From Filosporella fistucella (taxonomy: Eukaryota; Ascomycota; Leotiomycetes; Helotiales), in NCBI GenBank assembly GCA_030077755.1, contig JAQJZZ010000021.1:310001-374000 (forward strand): DNA of 64,000 nucleotides, read 5' to 3'. The notes under the pieces are model-generated. The model worked only from the letters and a program-made list of their open reading frames with translations, was not told the origin of the DNA and searched no databases. Positions 25,319 to 36,310 of the stretch are shown piece after piece. The first letter of the stretch is position 1, and each line of letters begins with the position of its first letter. The position numbers and the translations under genes were made by a program.

Positions 25319-27017
25319 TCAATCACTAGAATCAGACTCTAAAAAGTCCGTCCTCTGTTTTGAAGGGCGCTCCAAGACAAACCTCCTTGACTCTATACGT
25401 CTCTCAATCTCAGGCTCACTCCGCTGTATGACCTGATCCTCAATGTCGAACGATAAACCTATCTCAATCGAACCTGATGTGGTATGGCTAGGAAGTCTGG
25501 TCGCTGAAGGTCGTGGAAGATGGAAATTCATGACGCGGGGAGGCTCTGCTGGGCGAGAGGTAGCGTGATCAGAGCCGCCGGGCGACTCGATTTCAGATCC
25601 TGCATCTCGAACGAACATTCTCACCCTACTCTCCGCCTCTTTGCCCTTCTGTCTCTCCTCCTCGGACTGGGATCTCTGAAGGCTAGGTAGTCGTTCAAAC
25701 TCCAATGCAGGCCCAGGTCCAGCTTCCTCATTCCTGGGAACCTTCCTTGCCGTCAACTTCCGCCTTAATCCACATCCACCCACGAGCAAGTCTCGATACT
25801 GACGCCAGCTCTTCGTTGTCCCAAACACGAGGAATGCAACAAGTGATGCAGTGACTCCCGGAATAAACAGGAGAATCTCGCTGATGGTGTTTGAGACACT
25901 ATGGTCTGGTTTCCCACTCGCTGCTATAGAAGCATTATTGTTGGCCTGAAACAAAGTGAAAACGATAATCGCAACCTCAAAAAGCCTATGTTCCGTCAGC
26001 CTAAGTACCAGAAACAACACTGGCCAGCACCTACGCAAGTATAGCAAAACCAATAGTGAATCTTGTGATTAATGCCCGGTCGTAGATTGACCTTCTTGTA
26101 CTCGAGGTCACCGCAGATCCAGTTGTATAATCTGCCCCAATATCCCTTTGACTTCGCTCCTTTGATCCATCCGACGCCCACCAGCGACCTCGTTTGCTAT
26201 AATTCTCCACCAAGCGACGCGTTTTAATATATTTGTACAAAATTAAGACAAGAAGAATGCTTCCTATCGTCAGACTAGAGAACACTAGGACAATTAGCTG
26301 AAGTCCGCAGTACACAAGGATGGTGGTAACTTACTGACGCCATATGCTACCACAAAGAATGCCCCGATGTCATCCACTACCGCATTTGTGTTTAGAAGTC
26401 CAACAATCAAAATTGGAAATAGCACCGAGAACACTTTTGATATGGGTGCCACTCTATCCTCCCAATCTCCCAACCATTTTGTCCTTATCCCCCAAGCGCC
26501 TGCGAACAGAGCAATTGTCCTGTACTGTAAGCACGAATTTTTTTCAGCAAGGATTCCACTTACCAGAACAGAACATTTAATGACATAACATTATAGCAAT
26601 AAAATTCTACATCAGTTAGTCCCATTCTCAACAACAACATGGCCATGATCTTACGAATGAAGAACAATACTTGATCCACAATCTGGGCAGCACCGCCAAA
26701 CGCAAGACCTTTATGTGTCAAGGCTTCAACCGCCTTCTCGAGCTGTGCTTGTTTTATTATTTCCCATGATGTAGCGTAGTGGAACTGCTGGATGACTGAT
26801 GCTAAAGTACTAAGTGCTGTAAAACTCGAAAATATTGTGACATCTACAAATTATCAGCATTGTCTCAACCAACAAACTTGGAAGAATTACATGACCAAGC
26901 TTCTCCAAAGCTGACCAGAAGGCAGGTCAAAGATGTACTCAAGGTGAGACATATGGAAGAATATATAAGAACCACAACTGAGACTCCAATGGCCTCACTG
27001 GGTATTCCAGGCGTCAT
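25319..27017 (-). CDS. Seven-helix membrane protein with long C-terminal tail, receptor-like topology
   Basis: Six exons on the minus strand: 27017-26891, 26843-26655, 26606-26564, 26519-26335, 26284-26035 and 25985-25319. The introns are 44-50 bp, and every junction keeps phase. The third exon is only 43 bp. The product is 486 aa. Hydrophobic segments fall at about residues 10-36, 44-62, 95-125 (spanning the small exon), 155-170, 178-205, 238-265 and 285-307, which I read as seven helices. A tail of about 170 residues follows, rich in Arg, Glu and Ser, as in a cytosolic signalling tail. I do not recognise a named family: no CFEM domain and no bacteriorhodopsin-type retinal lysine motif is visible. 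The topology is that of fungal orphan GPCR-like proteins, but G-protein coupling is not shown. The first exon depends on a GTAATT donor and is the least certain part. Confidence 0.72.
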
Positions 27018-28849
27018 TTGTCAGGCCCAACATTCGAGTCCCCGCGGGGTGCGTTTGTTTCTTTTTCTTCAAGACATTCCTGTCCCTACCTGTCGCGGAC
27101 CAAATAGGAAGATGATCAGAAGGGGGGGACAGTTGTTAAGGATAAAAAGCAAAGGATCTCCCACCAGGTTCATGACCAGGAGAACGTCCCAGCTTTTAGG
27201 GGAGATCGACATCAGCTCAGGAACCGGAACGATGACAGAACAATAGAGTTACATGTCCGACGCAAGTCTGACCTTGTTCCATGCAGGAGTCCATTCGATC
27301 TAATAGACTTGATGGAGATAGCCCACTCAGGCGTATTCTGACGGCTTCTACTGGGAGATTCGTCATGCATATGGAAGAATTCAAGACATGTATTCCTTGC
27401 CACACGTGTATTGCTTGGTTTTGGATGGGCTAGCTTGATAATGTTGACATAAAAGCATGGCAATTTACAAGGAATAGATGATCTCGAAAACGTCTTCCAT
27501 GACATGTTTCAAATTGCTGTTGGAAAGAATTGCAAGAGGGTAGACTTGCGATTGGTGGATGTGTCAAAATTCGGAAGCTACCCGTTGGAAAGCCCTGGGA
27601 ACAGCCTTGTGCATCGGGGCTTATTCCAGGGCGGTCCTAGTGAAGTTTGATGTTCCATCATCAGTCTCAACCGTGCGCGTCCTCTATCAGATGCGACTCG
27701 AGTGAGAAGCATGATTTCAAATGGTTGGAATCTGACGGACGCGCACTTGCGTGCGTGGAAATGAATTGTGCCCGAATGCTGCAACTAGATCCTTCTCCCG
27801 TGAGGCTATTCATCTGAATCAGCGATTAGGAAACGGGGACTACACTTTTGCAGTTAGAATCGAAACTTCGACAGGCTCTAAAGTCTTCTGGAGATTGAAG
27901 ATCGCTTCGGGTATCTGGAGCCAAGACACAGAACTAATCGTTGGATTCATGTTTGGATGGCTGTGAGAAATTGAGGCGAGTCGTCCATACGAAGATGTGG
28001 ACGGCGCGCAGGAAGTTGGGCAGGAGTATAAGTCTATCCATCCCAGTATGAAGAATATGATTGGAACCGAAGTAGGGCCAAGGTAGCATTATCATAAATC
28101 GCTAGGAAGGCAATTAAGAGGCGATAGAAGGAAGCTATTGAAACGGCAATGTCAGTATCCACTGTACAGACTTTTCGTATTGACTTTATTCTGAAATCTT
28201 TCATGCATCTGCCAGAATTGCTTCTGCGTAACGCTCGATCTGGGGAAGAGCTTTTGAGAGGTCAAGAATAGGTGTTATTGGAAAGTTTATCGATTTGAGA
28301 TGATGTCGACCTTTTCTTGTTTATTGGTGGCACCGAGAGTCCGGATTCAATATTGCTCGGCCATCAATATGAGACCCTTTCCCTGGGAAGGGATGAACGT
28401 GAAGCAGTCCATCAGGCAGGGGCAAAACTAAGTGTGAGTCTAGGACCAGGTGGTCGGAAATGTTGCGATGCATTGGTATGATCTACGGCCGCAGAAAGAG
28501 TTATGGGACAGAAAATTGGAGAAATAATGGATAAAATCTGCTCAGTGGATCTCTCGCGTGGAAGGAGAATAATTGAGAGAGTGGGTGTGGATGTGGATGT
28601 GGATGTGAAGAAGAGGAAGTTTGCTGAATGAGGATTGTGATCCGAAACGTATCAATCAACCACTGCAGACGGCACAGCATTTCCCGCTCCGGGCTTTCAA
28701 CTTAGCGACCGAAAACCTGACGGGTCGCCTGTGTAGTGCAGTAGGTACGTGACGGTAGGTACCTGCCAACGTCCACTGTGAGCCTCTCAGCCTCACCACA
28801 CGCATCCGCATCTTGCATTGTTTGCCTCTGATCTACTAATCGCAAGGTC
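27018..28849. other. Intergenic region between two divergent genes
   Basis: No gene is recognised. The region contains the promoters of the seven-helix protein and of ATG5, and a short TGTGGA repeat near 28586-28605. Confidence 0.5.
28586..28605. repeat. TGTGGA tandem repeat, three copies
   Basis: Short 6-bp tandem array in the ATG5 upstream region, read directly from sequence. Confidence 0.7.
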
Positions 28850-29711
28850 ATGCAGTCTCAAATCTGGGATTCCACTATCCCACTACACATCACTCATTCC
28901 TCCTCATCCATCCCATATCTGATACAGGCTCCTCGACTCTCCTATCTTCCTCTCCTCTTACCCCGCCTAACTTCTTTCTTCGGCCCCGCTCAAAGCTTCT
29001 CTTACGAGGGAATTGTATTGAAGAACCTCCCCATCGGCCTGCTATGCGATCTCTATCAGCCAGAACTGCCATGGCGACTCTCATTTGGCGATGAGCCAGT
29101 CTACGATATCCATGATGCGTTTATAAATAGTGTGAAAGAGGTATGGTATCTGTCAGCCCTGCTGCTGGTGTCTGGAATAACATGGAGCAGGCAGATTTCA
29201 TACGAAATGGTACAGCTAAGGGAATAATGTCCATGTCGAAGGATAATTCTACAAAATTATGGAATGCGGTACAAGATAGTACGTCCCTATCATACTCTCA
29301 ATATCATCAATTTCCACTTACAACACCATAGACGACTACCAATCCTTCTCCAAAGTCGCATCTATTCTCCTCAACCCGGCCACACCCCTCCGCAACATCC
29401 CACTACGTATCTACATTCCCTCCACCGATCCCACCGCCGCCCCGACCTCTCCTTCCAATACACTCTTCTCTTTCAAAGTCGTTCAAACTCTCATTCCACC
29501 CCTCACTCCCAACCGCGAGATCCAGACCCTAGGATCAGCGCTCAATACCATATTACCAAGTCTGTTTCCTAGTAGGAGAGATCCAATACTAGCAGAACCG
29601 ATATTGCACGGAGCACCCGTGCCATTTAGAGCGCCTTTGGAGGAGTTGATGAGGGAGGCGGCTTATGCGGATGGATGGATACATTTATGTGTGCTTATGA
29701 TTGATGCTTGA
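28850..29711 (+). CDS. ATG5: Autophagy protein Atg5
   Basis: Three exons (28850-29140, 29191-29278, 29332-29711) give 252 aa; introns are 50 and 53 bp. The protein shows the Atg5 order: an N-terminal ubiquitin-like part beginning I-W-D-S-T-I-P-L, then L-K-N-L-P-I-G-L-L-C-D-L-Y and L-P-W-R-L-S-F. The helix-rich segment follows (A-D-F-I-R-N-G-T-A-K-G-I-M-S-M-S-K-D), and a second ubiquitin-like part starts at N-I-P-L-R-I-Y-I-P. The lysine that should be joined to Atg12 aligns best with K114, by comparison with human K130 in the same context before K/T-x-L-W. Atg5 is conjugated to Atg12 and, with Atg16, directs lipidation of Atg8 at the growing autophagosome. The protein is compact compared with yeast Atg5 (294 aa). 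It sits alone, without other ATG genes nearby. Confidence 0.93.
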
Positions 29712-30791
29712 TTGAGGTATGGATAGGATATCCTGGAGTTATAAGGGCGTTTCTGGAGATGGCATATGAATATAAGACAGAGGCATTTCGGCTATTCGAG
29801 GATACTTTTTATAGAGGTTACAAACGGTAACATGGCCTGGATAGATCAGAAGATAACTTTCTCTGATATCAAGCTGAGAGCTCAGGACGGAAGGATAAAG
29901 GACAGTGGCATATTTCCAGTGAATCTAAATACATGCTGCTGAGTTTTAACACCACTACTATTTCAGTAATCAGGCACTTGCCTCAAAATGCGTTTTAAAA
30001 CGACTTTATCTGACACTTTATTTTATTATGTTTCTTCTTTTGTTCCTCTTTTTTAGGCTTTTAGATAGAGTTGGTAGGGACATGTGAGGATCACTTCTTG
30101 GGGCGATATGGGCAGATGGCGAGCGTAATATCGAAAAGGGAAGAGGTGAGAGGATTGTTGCCAGGTTTTCATACGGACACAGATTTTTTTTCAATTTGAA
30201 AGCAAGGATTCAGGTATTCAAAAATCTCTTCTTGGAGGGAGATATGATGTCTGATTAAACGCCCTCCCTGCATGCTGTGCTAGCCTTCATTCCCTCAAAC
30301 TTGTCAACTCAGTACATGTCAGCACCGTATCTGAAATTGAGGAATTTGTAGAGAATTCGTATATTAAAGTTGAGGATAGACATATTGTCTTTAGCTTATG
30401 TCCTAATAGACTCGTCTCTGAATTGTTGAAAGGTGCTGTAACCTTAATTGATATCTGGTGAACACTATATGACTCTTTATATTTTTGTCGAGTTACTAAT
30501 ACTGAGCTAAGTTTGTTCCTTGGACTTATCTGCACAATATTTTGCGGGATCTGGATGAAAATGCCTGTAATAACTTGAATATAGCAAGGTAGGTATTAGA
30601 TGCATGAGACGGGGTTGGGTAATCACTCTTTGGATTGAGTATGGTTTTTGATTGATTTATCCATTCCTATTCCAACCTTCGCAAATGATATCGTAGTCGT
30701 ACATGACATCCTGCTCCCCTCGCTCTCAATTCCCTATGAAATGAGATCACCAAACTAGTAGGAGAGTAGAACAGTTGGAGCAATTGATAAT
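29712..30791. other. Intergenic region between convergent genes
   Basis: About 1.1 kb between the ATG5 stop and the stop of the sugar transporter; it holds 3' UTRs and no supported ORF. Confidence 0.5.
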
Positions 30792-32713
30792 CTAACTATC
30801 CGACTCAGCTCTATACTCGTGCCCCTCAAGCTTCTCGTTATGTTGGCCGACGTGTTTTCCGCCTTGACCTGCAACACTAGCTCTGATTTCGCGGAAAGTG
30901 GTTGTTGGTGTCCTGTAACTAATTAGTAAAGTGGGATAAATGGAAATTGCACGAGATGACATACCAGTGAACACTCTTCCTTGCACTATGGACCTCGTCA
31001 TACAGCTCATCAACCTGCTCCAAGGTAAGGCCTTTCGTCTCATAGATCATGAGATACACAAAAGTGATGCACAAGAAACAGCAACCGAACCAAATAAAGA
31101 AGATCTTGGATTGTAAGTTTGCATTTCCTGGACCCCAGTTTACGAGGAACGGAGTGGAATAAGCAATAGCCCAGTTAAGAAGCCAATTCGTAGCTGTAGT
31201 CATAGAGAGGGCTTTGGCGCGGACTTTCAGAGGGAAGATCTCGCCGGTGACAACCCAGGCGATTGGGCCCCAGGTAGAAGCGAAGAAGAAGATGTAGATA
31301 CAGACGAAAGCGATCGAAGCTTTTTGGGCGGCGTCGTTGGTGGAGAAGAGGGCACCAGTCTGTGGATTCTGACCAGTCGTCGTTGTACCCAGGACTGCAA
31401 CAAGTAATTGGGAGACCGTCATTCCAATTGCTGGTTTTATCAGTATATTATGGCGAAGAGATTGATGTTGAAAGCTTACCTCCCCAGAAAAGTAATGGAC
31501 GACGACCCCACTTGTCAATGGCATATAATCCTGGAAGAGTGGACACCACATTCACAGAACTAGTAATCATGCTGATGACGAATGGGTTCGTAATGCCCGA
31601 GTTCTTGAAATACTGTGTGCCGTAATAGAAAATGAAGTTGATGCCAGTGAGTTGTTGTAGTGCTTGCAAGAGACAACCAGTGAGAAGTCTCTTCCGGACT
31701 CCACCACGGAAACAGTCTAGGTATGAGGCTTTGCCCAGCGTCATCTCGTATTCATGGTTGGCATGAACCTCGCCAAGCTCGTCGCGAATAGCTTCGTGCT
31801 CAATAGGCAGGCGACGAAGTTTTGAAAGAGACTTGGCTGCTTTTTCGGGCTTTCCAGACTTGATAAGGTAGCGAGGTGTCTCCGGGAGAATGATCATTCC
31901 AACAATCAAGATTATGGCCCAAGCGAATTGCACCGCAATGGGGATTCGGTATGAACCAGTATCATTTCGTTCGTGAGTAGCGTTGTCAACCACAGCAGCA
32001 AGGAGAAGTCCAATGGTGATTGCAAGCTGGTAACTTCCAACAATAACACCTCGAATCCACTTTGGAGCAGTTTCTGATTGATATAGTGGGACTATTCATG
32101 CGGTTAGATAGTTTAGACAGAGTTGAGTGGCGACATACTGAGGGCTGAAATGAGACCAACACCAAACCCAGCAAAAAACCGGCCAGCGATGAACATTGGT
32201 AACTCTGTTGCGGCTGTCTGCAAGATCACGCCGAATATAAAGACCCATGAAGAAATAATCAGAGCCAAGCGTCTACCAAACCGATCTGCAATAGGAGCTG
32301 CACCTAGCGCGCCGAAGAAAGTGCCTGCAGATAGGATAGAGACGACAAGAGATGATTGCGAGGCAGTGATATTGAGGTGGTTTTTGTCATCAATGAAACC
32401 AGTAGAGAATTCATTTTGCCAGTAGCTGTGACCACGTCAGAGCTGTCTTCTGAGTGGGAGGGGACATTGCCTACCTCATAGCAAGAATACCACTGATTGT
32501 TCCAGTATCATATCTATATTCATCAGACTATACTTCAGACAAAGATGTTGGCTTATTTACCCAAATAGAACACCACCAAAAGCGACAAATAGTCCAATCA
32601 CAATCTGCTTGTATTAGAAATGGCTTTTCAAAAGAGTAGCTTTGGTACTAAGGACTTACTGCAGGCCATGATTTGCCAGGAACGCCCTCAGGCTTTTTGA
32701 GAGCTAAACCCAT
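30792..32713 (-). CDS. Sugar porter (MFS, hexose transporter-like)
   Basis: Seven exons (32713-32660, 32604-32561, 32513-32475, 32425-32139, 32091-31480, 31430-30965, 30912-30792) give 540 aa. Introns are 47-55 bp, and the first three exons are very short. Sugar-porter marks appear in order: G-Y-D-T-G-T-I-S-G in helix 1 (built across an intron), D-R-F-G-R-R in the loop after helix 2, P-E-T-P-R-Y-L-I-K in the middle of the protein, Q-Q-L-T-G-I-N-F-I-F-Y-Y-G in helix 7, W-G-R-R-P-L-L, and E-T-K-G-L-T-L-E-Q-V-D-E-L-Y after helix 12. The product is a 12-helix plasma-membrane transporter of hexoses or related small polyols or organic acids. It is transcribed divergently from the BBE-like oxidase and could supply uptake for the adjoining oxidative gene set, although similar porters are common in fungal genomes. 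Confidence 0.92.
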
Positions 32714-34593
32714 TGTTTTTTTTCTATTCACAGACTGAGAATATCGGGGAAAGTTGGTGAGAAATAGCAAGAAGGAGGGGTAAGCTCTTTTATGTTCCTC
32801 ATCACGGACCCAAACGATTTCCAACCAGGCTTCTGGAGTAGTACTGCATGGGAGGAACTAACCCCCCATGTTTCGGAGCTATTCGAGCTTTGCACTCAGG
32901 CTCGATGAAGAAAGGATCGCTGTGATTGAGTTTCAAGGAAAGCACCAGATCAACTGACATGTACTTCATGGATACCGGACAACTCTAGACAGGCCTGACA
33001 TGAACTTGGTCGAACTCTCCTACTGCTGACAGCAGTATGAACAGCCATAGACGTAGCATTTCCAAAGGCTGAAATAAACGCAGCCACTCAAGCCCTGGGA
33101 ATTTGAATATCCATGACAATGCCATCATCTATTTTTTGTGGTAATATTTTGCGGCATGCGGGAACGGCAAGCCCACAACGCCACGGCGAAACGAAGAATG
33201 GCAGTCAGAACTGATTTCCCCGCAGGTATCGACTCAAGGACTCTTGGAGTCTGGGGTGGAGGGGTGGATTGCCCCTGCCGTTGATATTGACTCCAATGGT
33301 GGCTGGCTACAGATGGGGATGTGGGACTTTGGTTGATGCTGGGGAAGTATGAGGCATTCTTTGTCCCAGTCTCACAACGTCTTTTCGGTCCTTCTTGTCG
33401 CATGAGAGGGGCATTGCAGATGGTCTGAGTTTGGGTTGAGGCGATATTTAGAGCGAAGCGTGATGCTTGCGATGATCTTAATAAGACTATTGGTGCAGGA
33501 AGAAAGGAAGGATGATGAAGAGATTCCGACCGATGAAAATGCGGCTTTTGACGGCAATTGCGCAGGGGGTTGGCGGTTGAAGCAGGACAAGACTGGAGCA
33601 ACTTAATTCTACTTTCACTTCCCAACTGCAACAATATCTCACGCCCTTCTCAATCTCCATGTTCAAGATCAACAACCATACCATCACAAAGTCACTCGAG
33701 ATCAGGGTTCAATCTCGCAGTAGCGGCACGCACCCAAAGAATCAACTTGGCAGCAAGCCCTTTCTGATCTACCAATAGCTTGATGAAGCTTACCTCTCTC
33801 CCGTGTTAACAATTCGCCCCTCGCCCAGAGCATTCCTGATACGTTCTTATCCAAAGCCTCGCGGTCACAGTTAACTTCTCCGCACATGTCTAAACACTTG
33901 CATGAGTATGAGAATGCCGGCGGGTGTTGACTAGGGGGTCGAGGAGAAATTGACCCTATTCGCTGATAGTGAAGAGGGTCCGGCTCTACATGCTGGTGAT
34001 AATCACTCCGAGCTGCATTGGAAATCCCTATACCTAGACCATGGTGGTACTCATACTAAAGTTAGAGATGCAATCCTACCTGAAGCAGAACGGAGTGCGT
34101 TTCTTTTCCTTCTGGCGATAATTTGGAGGATATTCGGATATGTTTGTCTGGCATACCAGGACATAAGTGCAATATGTCTCGTTTCCTATTCCCAATTTAC
34201 AATGCTCCAAAGCTGGTCTCACCTCAGCAATTTCTGTCATCCAATTAGGACTGTACTTTTGTGCAGTCGCGGAATCGTCAACGACCTCAATAGGCTATCT
34301 CACGACAATTCACGAGGAAAGCTCCACATTTGATTCTACTCATCTTACTTCATCCACCAATCCAGTTGATGGTCTTCACAAATGGTGTCTTTTTTGTACT
34401 CGAATCTTTGCCGGGGAAGAGTCTGCGGCTGTGCCTGGAATCGACTGTCATATTAGAAGTCAATATGTAACTATGCGGTCGTCAGACTCTTCTTTGCACA
34501 ATTCCTAGTAAGCAGGGGCTGGAATTTCGTCGGCCGCAATTCCTTATAAACGCTATGCATCTCAGTTCTGAGCTTGAGTAGTAAGTAATCAAA
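32714..34593. other. 1.9-kb divergent intergenic region
   Basis: Lies between the start of the sugar porter (-) and the BBE-like oxidase (+). A 169-codon minus-strand frame at 33125-33634 lacks motifs and looks spurious. No gene is assigned. Confidence 0.5.
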
Positions 34594-36110
34594 ATGAGTA
34601 TCTCAAATTTCCTTCTAAGTCTTGCAACGAAACTATCCGAGAAGACCAAAGTTCTCACAGATGTCGATACTGAAGAGTTCAAGGTCGCGATTGAGCAATG
34701 GAGTGATCTGGACCGCAAAATCCCTGCAGCCATCATTGTCGCTGGCACAGAACAAGATGTTGCTACGGCGGTTAGAATCAGATAATGGTGTTTGACGTTT
34801 GCTGATTCATTCAGGTGAAATATGCTGTCGACTCGCGCATTCCATTCGTTCCAAAATCTGGTGGCCACAGTGCCTGGTCTACAATTGGCTCTGAAGGAAT
34901 CATCATTGACCTGAGTAGCCTCACCAATATCACTATCGATGAACCGGGGGAAACAGTCACTATACAAAGCGGAGTGCTCAATCAACAACTAATTGAAGCT
35001 CTCAATAACGCTCAATTATGTTTGCGTATGTACAGCATCCGAAAGGAGATTCCAACTGACAACCACAGCTCTCGGAGGCGGAAACACAATTGGATCAGTA
35101 CCACAGGCATTAGGTGGAGGTATCTGTGCCTTGAGTAAGATCTGCGGTACCACTTCAGATAATATCGTTTCTGCAAGCCTTATCACCGCATCTGGGGAGT
35201 TGATCACAGTTGATGACACAAGGCCTGATCTATTTTGGGCATTGAAAGGAGCAGGTCAGCATTTCGGCCTCGTCACAGAACTCACACTCAAAGCATATCC
35301 AATTTCTACTCTTGGAACAGATGATGGCACGGTCTGGATTGGAACCTCTATATTTGATATCTCAAAAGTCGATGCAGTTGCTCGATTGTGCGACGGATAT
35401 ATGGATGATACAGAACACAACACGGCGAATCTGTGTGTTATCACTCTGGCTCCTAGTTTGGGGGCTCCCTGTATGCTTCTCATGAGCACATATTTTGGTC
35501 CTGCCGCGGAAGCAGAAGAGTATTATGCACCCTTCAAAGCACTCAACCCAATGATGAGCATGGGTTCAATGATCAAGTACTCGCATATCAATGACGGCAT
35601 CGATCCGTTCTGCACGAAAGGAGGGTTCAAAAAGTTCACATTAAATGGACTACCTCGATTCAACCCCGCTCCATGGCAGGGTATTGCCGACAATTTCATC
35701 GAGTTAGTCAAGAAATGTCCTGATGTGGTAAGTGGTGGGTATGGATTCGAATGGGTGAGCGGTGTCCAAAAGAAGATTGATTTGGATTCTGCGTGGGCAC
35801 ATCGTGATGTAAAATGCTGGGTGTATGCCATCTTTCCATTCACAACCAATATATTTTCTGACAATGTAATAGAGAGAGTTTGCAATGGTATACTAATCCC
35901 GACTCGAGAGATACGGTTGAGAAGGCTACAGATGAAGCCTTGAAAGCAGCGACTAAAGGCTTTCAAGATGAAGAAATCCACACCTACCAGAACTTTTCGA
36001 GATATACTAGTTTGGAAAGTAGGTTTGGTTCGAAAGACAGGGTGGAGAAGCTTCGATTGTTGAAGAGGAAATGGGATCCAACAGGGGTATTTACAAAGGA
36101 GTTTTTGTAA
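34594..36110 (+). CDS. FAD-linked oxidase of the berberine-bridge-enzyme type, 459 aa
   Basis: Four exons (34594-34770, 34815-35025, 35069-35822, 35873-36110); introns are 44, 43 and 50 bp. The last intron uses GTATGC and an AATAG acceptor. It is needed to join C-W-V to E-S-L-Q-W-Y-T-N; without it the frame runs into a premature stop. The FAD-binding (PCMH-type) domain starts with I-P-A-A-I-I-V-A-G-T at about residue 43. It has the covalent-flavin histidine context K-S-G-G-H77-S-A-W and continues with G-G-G-N-T-I-G and Q-A-L-G-G-G-I-C-A-L-S. The C-terminal BBE motif (Y-x-N-F-S-R-Y, then L-K-R-K-W-D-P-T-G-V-F) is intact. There is no secretion signal, unlike many BBE-like enzymes. Relatives oxidise alcohols, sugars or phenolic intermediates with O2. 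It lies at one edge of the flavoenzyme block and is convergent with the C2H2 regulator. Confidence 0.9.
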
Positions 36111-36310
36111 ACTGGAGCTTGAAGCGAGAAGATTCGTGTTTCAAGCCCATCGAGACTTCCACCTCTTCTCTGATTACCTCCGTTTCGAATGAAGCTACAC
36201 GGACTTCCAAGCCTTTGGTAGGATGCGGTGGTCACACAAGCATTCTATCTAGCTTTAGGCAGGAGCTTTGATCCAAATTCTTATTCAGAATACTTGTTCA
36301 CGAGTCCCAC

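Noticed and set aside
27011..27055. TTCGAGTCCCC sequence resembling a tRNA B box
   Set aside because: No A box at the right distance and no matching acceptor stem; it lies just upstream of the seven-helix protein start.
33125..33634. 169-codon minus-strand ORF between sugar porter and BBE-like oxidase
   Set aside because: Ser/Arg/Gln-rich with no domain; other frames are open in the same interval.
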